Assembly: GCA_013214985.1 (NCBI GenBank)
Contig: JABSRY010000133.1
Location: forward strand, 1-6,777
Direction: 5' to 3'
Origin: Hyphomicrobiales bacterium
Lineage (GTDB): Bacteria; Pseudomonadota; Alphaproteobacteria; Rhizobiales; OSC116
Length of the DNA stretch: 6,777 bases
A model generated the notes under the pieces. It saw nothing but the letters and a program-made list of their open reading frames with translations, was not told the origin of the DNA and ran no database searches. Positions within the stretch are counted from its first letter, which is position 1. Each line of letters begins with the position of its first letter. Positions 1 to 4,578 of the stretch are shown in pieces. The translations under genes were made by a program, and so were the position numbers.

Positions 1-148
1 AGACACCAGCTATAATAAACACCTTTTTATAATAGAGACCCTTAGAGACATTCCCTATTAATGACACCCCTTATAATATACATGCGCTAGTATAGACACA
101 ACCTATAATTGACATACCTATAAGATAAACTTCATATGATAAACACCT
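1..148. repeat. Degenerate 16-bp tandem repeat array
   Basis: Nine imperfect units can be laid out on the plus strand, beginning near 11, 28, 42, 56, 72, 88, 104, 119 and 135. The step is mostly 16 bp, with one 17-bp and two 14-bp steps at the left. The unit approximates TATAATAGACACCCC, so a TATAAT-like block alternates with a GACA/AACA block. The left end may continue beyond the window. The right-hand units (119-148) overlap the end of sdhD, where the minus strand still codes for the conserved residues SGVYHMK. Units differ from one another at many positions, so this is not a fresh perfect expansion. Sixteen is not a multiple of three, so unit gain or loss would shift any reading frame. An alternative is low-quality sequence at a contig edge. 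Confidence 0.7.
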
Positions 149-384
149 GAAATTATAAATAGAAGCAGCAATAACGCAATTAATGGGCTGCCGATAAATT
201 CGATGGTTTCTTGATAATTTTTACCTGCAACAGCTGCAATAAAATACATAAAGAAAAGTGCTAATGGAATATTTGCAAAAGCGGTTAAGCGTTGACGCCA
301 AAAAAGCGTTGTACCATCTTTAGCAGAGCCTAAACCATGTACTTTTGAAAGTGGTGTACGCATATCATTTGTAGATTTACTCAT
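118..384 (-). CDS. sdhD: Succinate dehydrogenase membrane anchor subunit SdhD, C-terminally truncated
   Basis: This is the small hydrophobic anchor subunit of respiratory complex II, which with SdhC holds SdhAB in the inner membrane and forms the ubiquinone site. The 88 residues begin with the alphaproteobacterial SdhD pattern: MRTPLSKVHGLGSA (about 8-21), FWRQRLTA (28-35), one membrane helix at about 35-53 and a second at about 62-82 ending in SGVYHMK. His83 aligns with E. coli SdhD His71. The protein then stops at TAG (118-120). Family members usually run to about 115-130 residues, with an Asp-Tyr pair 11-12 residues after this His and a third helix; both are missing. The start at 384 is chosen because GAGGG lies 7 nt upstream and overlaps the sdhC stop. 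Only 11 bp separate it from sdhC, so the two are co-transcribed; sdhA and sdhB would be expected beyond position 1. The identity is firm; whether the product works is doubtful. Confidence 0.85.
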   Translation of the reverse strand: MSKSTNDMRTPLSKVHGLGSAKDGTTLFWRQRLTAFANIPLALFFMYFIAAVAGKNYQETIEFIGSPLIALLLLLFIISGVYHMKFIL

Positions 385-395
385 ATCAACACCCT

Positions 396-791
396 CTATA
401 TTATAGTTAAGCCAATTGCCCATACGAGAACCGTAAGAACAAGTGGAACAATTGTTGCGATTTTGGCGACTATTTCGACCGTATCTAGCTCGAACCCTTT
501 GCCTATATCCCACGCTAAATGCTTAATGCCGCCGCCCATATGATGGAACATTGCCCAAGTGTAGCCAAACATAATGAATAGGCCAAATGGGGAACCCATA
601 AACCAAGATGCGCTTTCAAATGCTTCGGCACTTGTTGCTAATGCGATAAGCCAATAAACCAAAAGTGCTGTGCCAACATATAGTGCGGCACCTGTTGCAC
701 GATGAATTATTGACAACATCATTGTCCATATGGGTTTATATATAAATATATGAGGAGATAAAGGCCGTTCAACTTTTTTAGTTTTCGCCAT
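396..791 (-). CDS. sdhC: Succinate dehydrogenase cytochrome b556 subunit SdhC
   Basis: This is the heme b-binding membrane anchor of succinate dehydrogenase, which passes electrons from the SdhB iron-sulfur clusters to ubiquinone in the inner membrane. The 131 residues match the family's usual length. RPLSPHIFIYK (9-19) leads into the signature SIIHRATG (27-34); Ser27 and Arg31 match the E. coli quinone-site residues. The second signature, HHMGGGIKH (83-91), supplies His84, aligned with the E. coli heme ligand. Three membrane helices are visible at about 27-52, 62-88 and 106-130. An AAGGACA ribosome site lies 8 nt upstream of the ATG. It is the first gene of the sdh cluster, with sdhD 11 bp downstream. 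The 272-bp gap to the upstream lyase gene suggests its own promoter. All visible key residues are intact, unlike those of its partner SdhD. Confidence 0.96.
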   Translation of the reverse strand: MAKTKKVERPLSPHIFIYKPIWTMMLSIIHRATGAALYVGTALLVYWLIALATSAEAFESASWFMGSPFGLFIMFGYTWAMFHHMGGGIKHLAWDIGKGFELDTVEIVAKIATIVPLVLTVLVWAIGLTII

Positions 792-820
792 AGGAGCTTT
801 GTCCTTTTAATTTTATTTTT

Positions 821-842
821 CTGCAGATACGCCCGTATGCAG
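821..842 (-). promoter_or_regulatory. Hairpin in the sdhC leader
   Basis: On the sdhC-sense strand CTGCATAC and GTAT-CT-GCAG can pair as two 4-bp stems around a GGGC loop, with a 2-nt bulge. It ends 29 nt before the sdhC ATG, close to the ribosome site, and no T-run follows on the sense strand. It is therefore more likely a leader structure than a terminator. Its function is unknown. Confidence 0.4.
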
Positions 843-922
843 TTTATTATTTCTAGCGCCAGTTTAGAAGGATTGCAATAAGTAGGAGCAATTAATTTTA
901 ATTTGTACAGTTTATTAGGGTA

Positions 923-928
923 ATTATA
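923..928 (-). promoter_or_regulatory. Possible -10 element for sdhCD
   Basis: The minus strand reads TATAAT here, 132 nt before the sdhC start, in the gap where an sdh promoter is expected. No good -35 lies at the right distance upstream (the hexamer 17 nt away reads GCCGTT). The site is only suggestive, or the promoter may need an activator. Confidence 0.25.
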
Positions 929-987
929 CTTATAAAACCATTGAAAACGGCTTATATAGTTACTTTTCGTTAATAGATCTAAACATT

Positions 988-1031
988 ATTTCAAATTATT
1001 ATTATCAATGATTCAATGCTTCGTTTGAAAT
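988..1031. repeat. Inverted repeat upstream of sdhC
   Basis: ATTTCAAA (988-995) and TTTGAAAT (1024-1031) are perfect 8-bp inverted arms 28 bp apart. Between them lies AT-rich sequence containing TTGATAATAATAA on the minus strand, which loosely resembles iron-regulator half-sites. It sits between the lyase gene and the candidate sdhC -10, a plausible activator or repressor position. In AT-rich DNA such a pair can occur by chance. Confidence 0.25.
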
Positions 1032-1063
1032 TTATATATTTTGACGGTTAGCAAACGGAATGA

Positions 1064-1954
1064 TTAGTTTGCGCTTAATTCATCTATAATTCTAACCTTA
1101 GCTAAGGTGTTTTTTGCCATATCTAAATGTAATATTTCGACCATTTTGCCATCTACTTTAATGGCTGCAAGGCCTAAATTTGCGGGGTCTGCAAAAGCTG
1201 CGACCACAGAATGTGCAAATTTTAATTCGGCTTCTGTGGGTGCAAAAACTGTATTTGCGATGTCAATTTGTTTTGGGTGAATTAGTGTTTTACCATCAAA
1301 GCCCAATTGTTTGGCCTGATTAGCTTCATATGCCACGCCGACATCATCGCTAAAATTATTAAACACGCCATCTAATATGCATATATTATTAAGTCTTGCT
1401 GCTAAAATGCAGCTTGAGAAATAGTTTAAAAACCCTAATCTATCTGGATATTCGGGGGTTGCTAGTGGTATTTGCATTTCCTTTGCCAAATCATTAACAC
1501 CCATCACAAAACCATCAAGCCGCGTGAATTTCGCTAATTTTGAAATTTGAAAAATATTCAGTAAAGATAAAGCGGTTTCTACCATAATCCAGAGCTTAAT
1601 GCTTTGAGGCGCGCCAAGTGTGGTCATTTTGTCGGATACGAAAATAACATCATCGGCTTTATTGATCTTTGGTATTAAAATAGCATCTGGCTTACAGGCA
1701 ATAGCGCAGGCCAAATCATCCTCAAACCATTCGGTATCTAAATCATTAACCCGTATGATAACCTTTTTATTGCCATAAGGTTTTGTGCTTAATTTTTTAG
1801 ACAGCAAAATGCGCGCATCTGATTTTTTATCGGGTGCTACGGCATCTTCTAAATCTAATATCAAAGCATCTGCGGGCAGAGACGCTGCTTTTTCTAGCGC
1901 ACGGGCATTGGATGCAGGCATATAAAGCACAGAACGAAAAGGATGCGCACTCAT
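1064..1954 (-). CDS. HpcH/HpaI aldolase (CitE-like) CoA-ester lyase or malyl-CoA thioesterase family protein
   Basis: This is a TIM-barrel enzyme of the citrate lyase beta subunit/malyl-CoA lyase family, which cleaves or hydrolyses malyl-CoA-type thioesters using Mg2+. The 296 residues show the family blocks in order: FRSVLYMPASN (6-16), LILDLEDAVAPDKK (31-44) with Glu36-Asp37, VIIRVND with Arg68, ILIPKINKADDV (92-103), MVETA with the predicted metal ligand Glu126, MGVNDLAK with Asp155, the LDGV loop (194-197) and GFDGKTLIHPKQI (218-230). A C-terminal lid follows. The start has GAGAC six nt upstream, a weak ribosome site, and lies 18 bp after the bioB stop, so it is probably co-transcribed with bioB. 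Comparable genes sit beside sdhCDAB in related bacteria, as I recall. I cannot tell mclA-type lyase, thioesterase and uncharacterised CitE-like members apart, so no symbol is given. There are no citC/D/F neighbours, so a true citrate lyase beta subunit is unlikely. Confidence 0.9.
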   Translation of the reverse strand: MSAHPFRSVLYMPASNARALEKAASLPADALILDLEDAVAPDKKSDARILLSKKLSTKPYGNKKVIIRVNDLDTEWFEDDLACAIACKPDAILIPKINKADDVIFVSDKMTTLGAPQSIKLWIMVETALSLLNIFQISKLAKFTRLDGFVMGVNDLAKEMQIPLATPEYPDRLGFLNYFSSCILAARLNNICILDGVFNNFSDDVGVAYEANQAKQLGFDGKTLIHPKQIDIANTVFAPTEAELKFAHSVVAAFADPANLGLAAIKVDGKMVEILHLDMAKNTLAKVRIIDELSAN

Positions 1955-1972
1955 AAAATAGTCTCTAATATA

Positions 1973-3076
1973 TTATTGTGTAGGACGAGAGTTAAAAGCA
2001 GCAGCAGGGTTAAACTCGCGTGTACCGCCAAAGTTTACGGGTACGATTTTATCTTCATCGCTAAGCTCTTGCTCATTAATAACCCTACCTTCTGGTGACA
2101 TACCTAATTCTGCCAACAGTTCCATATCTTTATTTTTAACAGGGTTGGCGGTAGTTAGCAGTTTTTCGCCATAGAACATGCTATTTGCGCCCGCCATAAA
2201 GCAGTAAGCTTGCATTTTTTTATCCATACTTTCGCGCCCAGCGGAAAGACGAACATAGGCTTTTGGCATCATAATACGTGTGACGGCAATTGTACGAATA
2301 AAATCAAAATCTGAAATTTCTTCGATACTATCGTCATATAGAGGTGTGCCTTTAACTTGTACCAGTTTGTTAATTGGCACGCTGTCTGGGTGTTTTTCCA
2401 TATTTGCTAAAGTTTGCAGCATGCCTGCACGGTCTTTTTTCTGCTCACCCATGCCAATAATACCGCCTGAACAAACATTAATGCCAGCATCGCGCACATT
2501 TTGGATGGTGTCTAGACGGTCTTGATAAGAACGTGTGGTGATGATTTCTTTGTAATATTCTTCGGATGTATCGACATTATGGTTGTAATAATCTAACCCA
2601 GATTGTTTAAAACGGCCGATTTGACTTGGGGTTAACATGCCTAAAGTAACGCAGCTTTCCATGCCTAAATCTTTTACGCCTTCAATCATCGCGCATATTT
2701 GATCCATATCGCGGTCTTTAAGATCACGCCAAGCAGCGCCCATGCAATAACGCGTTGCGCCCGCATCTTTTGCTTGTTTAGCTTGCTCGACAACCCGATC
2801 GACTTCCATCATTTTAGAGGCCTTTAGGCCTGTATTGTAACGTGCTGATTGTGGACAATATTTACAATCTTCGGCGCAGCCACCTGTTTTTATGCTACAA
2901 AGTTGGCTTAATTGAACTTTATTTGGGTCAAAATGTTTGCGGTGTAGCAATTGTGCTTCGAACATTAAATCCAAAAACGGCATGTCGAATAATTCAAGAA
3001 TTTGTTCCCTAGTCCAATCGTGGCGTATATCGCCCAGTTGATATTGCAAATCGGTATTAGACGGGGATAGAGACAT
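1973..3076 (-). CDS. bioB: Biotin synthase BioB
   Basis: This radical SAM enzyme inserts sulfur into dethiobiotin in the last step of biotin synthesis, in the cytoplasm. Using the start at 3076 it has 367 residues. The radical-SAM motif CAEDCKYC (67-74) binds the [4Fe-4S] cluster. The [2Fe-2S] ligands are all present: Cys111 in YCMGAAWR, Cys142 in ESCVTLG, Cys202 in NVCSGGI and Arg276 in VRLSAGR. YNHNVDT and VPINKLVQVKGTPL are also typical. ATG 3076 is preferred over ATG 3118. It has AAGG 8 nt upstream, the longer start has no ribosome site, and the best promoter places the transcript start downstream of 3118. A tail of about 35 residues follows the usual core, ending in FNPAAAFNSRPTQ. No bioF, bioA or bioD is adjacent, so the rest of the pathway must lie elsewhere or biotin precursors are taken up. 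The gene leads the bioB-lyase unit. Confidence 0.97.
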   Translation of the reverse strand: MSLSPSNTDLQYQLGDIRHDWTREQILELFDMPFLDLMFEAQLLHRKHFDPNKVQLSQLCSIKTGGCAEDCKYCPQSARYNTGLKASKMMEVDRVVEQAKQAKDAGATRYCMGAAWRDLKDRDMDQICAMIEGVKDLGMESCVTLGMLTPSQIGRFKQSGLDYYNHNVDTSEEYYKEIITTRSYQDRLDTIQNVRDAGINVCSGGIIGMGEQKKDRAGMLQTLANMEKHPDSVPINKLVQVKGTPLYDDSIEEISDFDFIRTIAVTRIMMPKAYVRLSAGRESMDKKMQAYCFMAGANSMFYGEKLLTTANPVKNKDMELLAELGMSPEGRVINEQELSDEDKIVPVNFGGTREFNPAAAFNSRPTQ

Positions 3077-3084
3077 GTAATCAA

Positions 3085-3088
3085 CCTT
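3085..3088 (-). promoter_or_regulatory. bioB ribosome binding site
   Basis: The minus strand reads TTAAGGTT, with AAGG 8 nt before ATG 3076. It decides the bioB start against the upstream in-frame ATG at 3118, which is preceded only by AT-rich sequence. Confidence 0.7.
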
Positions 3089-3116
3089 AACGCTATTAAT
3101 TAATACTATTACCGCC

Positions 3117-3145
3117 ATTATAATTTATAAAACAAATAAACCCAA
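3117..3145 (-). promoter_or_regulatory. bioB: Candidate bioB promoter
   Basis: On the minus strand TTGGGT (3140-3145) is followed after exactly 17 nt by TATAAT (3117-3122). Transcription would start near 3110, giving a leader of about 34 nt that carries the AAGG ribosome site. This fits translation from 3076. The -10 overlaps the palindrome at 3118-3130. Confidence 0.45.
3118..3130. promoter_or_regulatory. Palindrome over the bioB -10 (operator-like)
   Basis: TTATAA-T-TTATAA is a 13-bp palindrome around a central T. It covers the bioB -10 and the putative -35 for the opposite gene. Its position suits a repressor, but a low-complexity AT tract forms such palindromes easily. Confidence 0.25.
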
Positions 3146-3152
3146 ATATAAT
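3124..3152 (+). promoter_or_regulatory. Candidate promoter for the PdxY-like kinase gene
   Basis: TTTATA (3124-3129), a 17-nt spacer and TATAAT (3147-3152) form a plausible sigma-70 promoter. The transcript would begin near 3159, about 50 nt before ATG 3210. It overlaps the bioB promoter on the other strand, so the two would compete or share control. The -35 is weak (4 of 6 consensus bases). Confidence 0.3.
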
Positions 3153-3162
3153 TTATCAATAA
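3153..3162. promoter_or_regulatory. Possible BioR box (one mismatch)
   Basis: TTATCAATAA differs at one base from TTATMKATAA, the consensus I recall for the alphaproteobacterial biotin repressor BioR. It lies in the bioB control region, just upstream of the bioB -35 and close to the divergent transcript start. The match is short and AT-rich, so this is a hint only. Confidence 0.25.
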
Positions 3163-3198
3163 TGCTATATTTGTTTAAAAAAACATGGTCAATCTGGA

Positions 3199-3204
3199 AA
3201 AGGT
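3199..3204 (+). promoter_or_regulatory. Ribosome binding site of the PdxY-like kinase
   Basis: AAAGGT has its AAGG 6 nt before ATG 3210. It fixes the start here rather than at ATG 3162, whose extra 16 residues (lysine/tryptophan-rich) do not belong to the family. Confidence 0.65.
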
Positions 3205-3209
3205 GTTAT

Positions 3210-3959
3210 ATGGCAACAATTTTAGCAATATCTTCACAAGTTGCATATGGACGCGTCGGATTAAGTGCTTATAGATTTATATTAGAACGTTTGGGGCATG
3301 AGGTTATTTGCATTCCTACCGTTAACTACCTTACCCATGCAGGGTTAGGGCGCATTGTCGGCACGAGTGTTAGCGGCGATACATTGGCCGATATGGGTGC
3401 TGAACTGATATCACTACGTTTAGAAGAAAAAATTGATTATGTTATTAGTGGATATTTTAAAACGTTGGAGCAAGCGCAGAGCTTTAAATGGCTTATAACC
3501 CAACTTAAAAGTAAAAACCCTAGCATAAAATATTGCTGTGACCCGATTATTGGCGATGCGCCTAAAGGCATTTATATTGATATAGAAGTTGCCGAATATA
3601 TAAAAGACGTTTTGGTGCCAATGGCCGATATGGTTAGCCCTAACAATTTTGAAGCCCAATATTTGGGCGCTTTGAATAATCAGCAAATATTATTAAAATC
3701 AGTATTTGAGGATGGTCATTATAAAAACATCTATTCAGAAAATGGTGATCTGGTATCACAAACATTTAGACATTTGCCGCGGCATTTATCGGGCGCGGGA
3801 GATTTAATAAACGCTTTATTCATTGGTTATAAATTAAATGGCCTATCTAATTTGCAAGCGATTGAAAAATCTACTCTGTTTTTATCTAGATTGGCTGAAT
3901 ATACGGTTGAGCATGAATGTGACCAATTGCCGACGATAGAGAACCAGGAATATTTATAA
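3210..3959 (+). CDS. pdxY: PdxY-like pyridoxal kinase (PfkB/ribokinase-like), shortened
   Basis: This probably phosphorylates pyridoxal (or pyridoxine/pyridoxamine) with ATP in the vitamin B6 salvage pathway. From ATG 3210 it has 249 residues. It opens with ILAISSQVAYGRVG (4-17), matching the PdxY substrate loop (E. coli IQSHVVYGHAG). The family pattern then continues: TVNYLTHAGLG (37-47), VISGYFKT (78-85), KYCCDPIIGD (107-116), MVSPNNFEA (141-149) and SGAGD (194-198), the anion hole with the predicted catalytic base Asp198. Known PdxY proteins are about 285 residues. From SPNNFEA to GAGD this protein is about 25 residues shorter than E. coli PdxY as I recall it, losing the helix before the ILLKS strand near the nucleotide site. 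The reading frame is uninterrupted. It is transcribed divergently from bioB. The fold assignment is firm, the substrate less so; a relaxed or altered sugar/vitamin kinase is possible. Confidence 0.82.
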   Translation: MATILAISSQVAYGRVGLSAYRFILERLGHEVICIPTVNYLTHAGLGRIVGTSVSGDTLADMGAELISLRLEEKIDYVISGYFKTLEQAQSFKWLITQLKSKNPSIKYCCDPIIGDAPKGIYIDIEVAEYIKDVLVPMADMVSPNNFEAQYLGALNNQQILLKSVFEDGHYKNIYSENGDLVSQTFRHLPRHLSGAGDLINALFIGYKLNGLSNLQAIEKSTLFLSRLAEYTVEHECDQLPTIENQEYL

Positions 3960-3990
3960 TTGGCTGAGACAGGTGCGACACATTAACAGC

Positions 3991-4020
3991 TTCTATATTA
4001 TTTGATATTTTGATATAGAA
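3991..4020. promoter_or_regulatory. Inverted repeat before the first DUF2892 gene
   Basis: TTCTATAT (3991-3998) and ATATAGAA (4013-4020) are perfect 8-bp inverted arms separated by 14 bp, 28 bp upstream of the DUF2892 start codon. The arms have almost no G or C and no T-run follows, so an operator is more plausible than a terminator. No convincing promoter pair is visible, so the small genes may also be read from the kinase promoter. Confidence 0.35.
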
Positions 4021-4047
4021 TGGGCATACGTTAATAAAGGAAACAAT

Positions 4048-4251
4048 ATGAAAAACGTGAGTAATATTGATAAAATTGTTAGATATGTAATTGCATTTAT
4101 TTTGGCCGCAATTGCTTATAAATTTCAACCCGAATTAGGCATTTGGTATTGGGCATTATTTATTGCCTCTATCATTGTCATTGCGACGGCTATGTTTAAT
4201 TTTTGCCCAATTTACCGCATTTTTGGCATTAGCACTTGTAAACTTAAGTAA
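4048..4251 (+). CDS. DUF2892 / YgaP-type small inner membrane protein
   Basis: This 67-residue protein matches the YgaP-like transmembrane family (DUF2892). It has a short basic N-terminus, MKNVSNIDKIVR, then a helix at about 11-27 and a second at about 32-50. The family ending NFCPIYRIFGISTCK (51-65) follows, with Cys53, Pro54, Gly60 and Cys64. AAAGGA lies 6 nt upstream of the ATG. In E. coli YgaP this domain is fused to a rhodanese; stand-alone copies are common and have no firmly known role, though some occur near sulfur or redox genes. It follows the kinase by 88 bp and precedes a paralogous copy. The membrane location is inferred from hydrophobicity. Confidence 0.8.
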   Translation: MKNVSNIDKIVRYVIAFILAAIAYKFQPELGIWYWALFIASIIVIATAMFNFCPIYRIFGISTCKLK

Positions 4252-4288
4252 ATATGGCAAAATGACGGCTAACTAGCGAAGGCATTCT

Positions 4289-4510
4289 ATGAAAAATTTA
4301 AGAATATTGGACAAGCTGATAAGAGTTAGCATTGCTGCTATTCTAATTTATTTAGCCCATAAATATAATGCCGAACTAGGCTATGCTTATTGGCTAATTA
4401 TACTGGTAAATTTTTACCTGATTTTTACATCCTATTTTAGCTTTTGCTACTTATATTATGCTTTTGATTTTAAGACTTACAGAGCCAAACCCGTTATATT
4501 TGATATATAG
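4289..4510 (+). CDS. Second DUF2892-like small membrane protein, motif lost
   Basis: This 73-residue protein aligns without gaps to its upstream neighbour, with about 26 of 67 positions identical by hand count. Shared positions include MKN, DK, R12, the ELG at 29-31, Tyr34-Trp35 and Cys53. It therefore looks like a tandem duplicate. Two helices are visible at about 11-25 and 32-50. The family ending has changed: the CPxY motif reads CYLYY, and the Gly60 and Cys64 equivalents are replaced by Asp and Tyr. The C-terminus extends to KPVIFDI. AAGG lies 7 nt upstream of the ATG, and the gap to the first copy is 37 bp, so both are probably on one transcript. The intact frame and ribosome site argue that it is expressed; the lost residues suggest a diverged role or decay. 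Confidence 0.7.
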   Translation: MKNLRILDKLIRVSIAAILIYLAHKYNAELGYAYWLIILVNFYLIFTSYFSFCYLYYAFDFKTYRAKPVIFDI

Positions 4511-4523
4511 AATTTGACACTAA

Positions 4524-4554
4524 AAAGTCGGTGCAGATAAACCACACCGACTTT
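4524..4554. terminator. Bidirectional rho-independent terminator
   Basis: AAAGTCGGTG (4524-4533) and CACCGACTTT (4545-4554) form a perfect 10-bp stem around an 11-nt loop. On the plus strand AATTTT follows; on the minus strand the stem runs into a T-run. It sits between the convergent ends of the second DUF2892 gene (4510) and asd (4579), so it can stop transcripts from both sides. Confidence 0.88.
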
Positions 4555-4578
4555 AATTTTACGAAAAATAAATACTAT

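Noticed and set aside
1..148. A CRISPR array or replication iterons
   Set aside because: The units are directly adjacent and too degenerate, with no unique spacers of constant length and no cas or rep gene nearby.
385..513. Longer N-terminus for SdhD, starting inside sdhC
   Set aside because: The extra 43 residues are a shadow of sdhC in another frame; the start at 384 has a good ribosome site and the family N-terminus.
1051..1072. GCAAAC...GTTTGC inverted repeat at the end of the lyase gene as a terminator
   Set aside because: The 6-bp stem has a 10-nt loop containing the stop codon, and no T-run follows on the minus strand.
3077..3118. BioB start at 3118
   Set aside because: There is no ribosome site, and the likely transcript start lies downstream of it.
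3162..3209. Kinase start at 3162
   Set aside because: The added residues do not fit the family and there is no ribosome site; ATG 3210 has AAGG at 6 nt.
3886..4128. An 80-codon minus-strand open frame opposite the kinase end and the DUF2892 gene
   Set aside because: It is antisense to two better-supported genes, lacks a ribosome site and has low-complexity composition.
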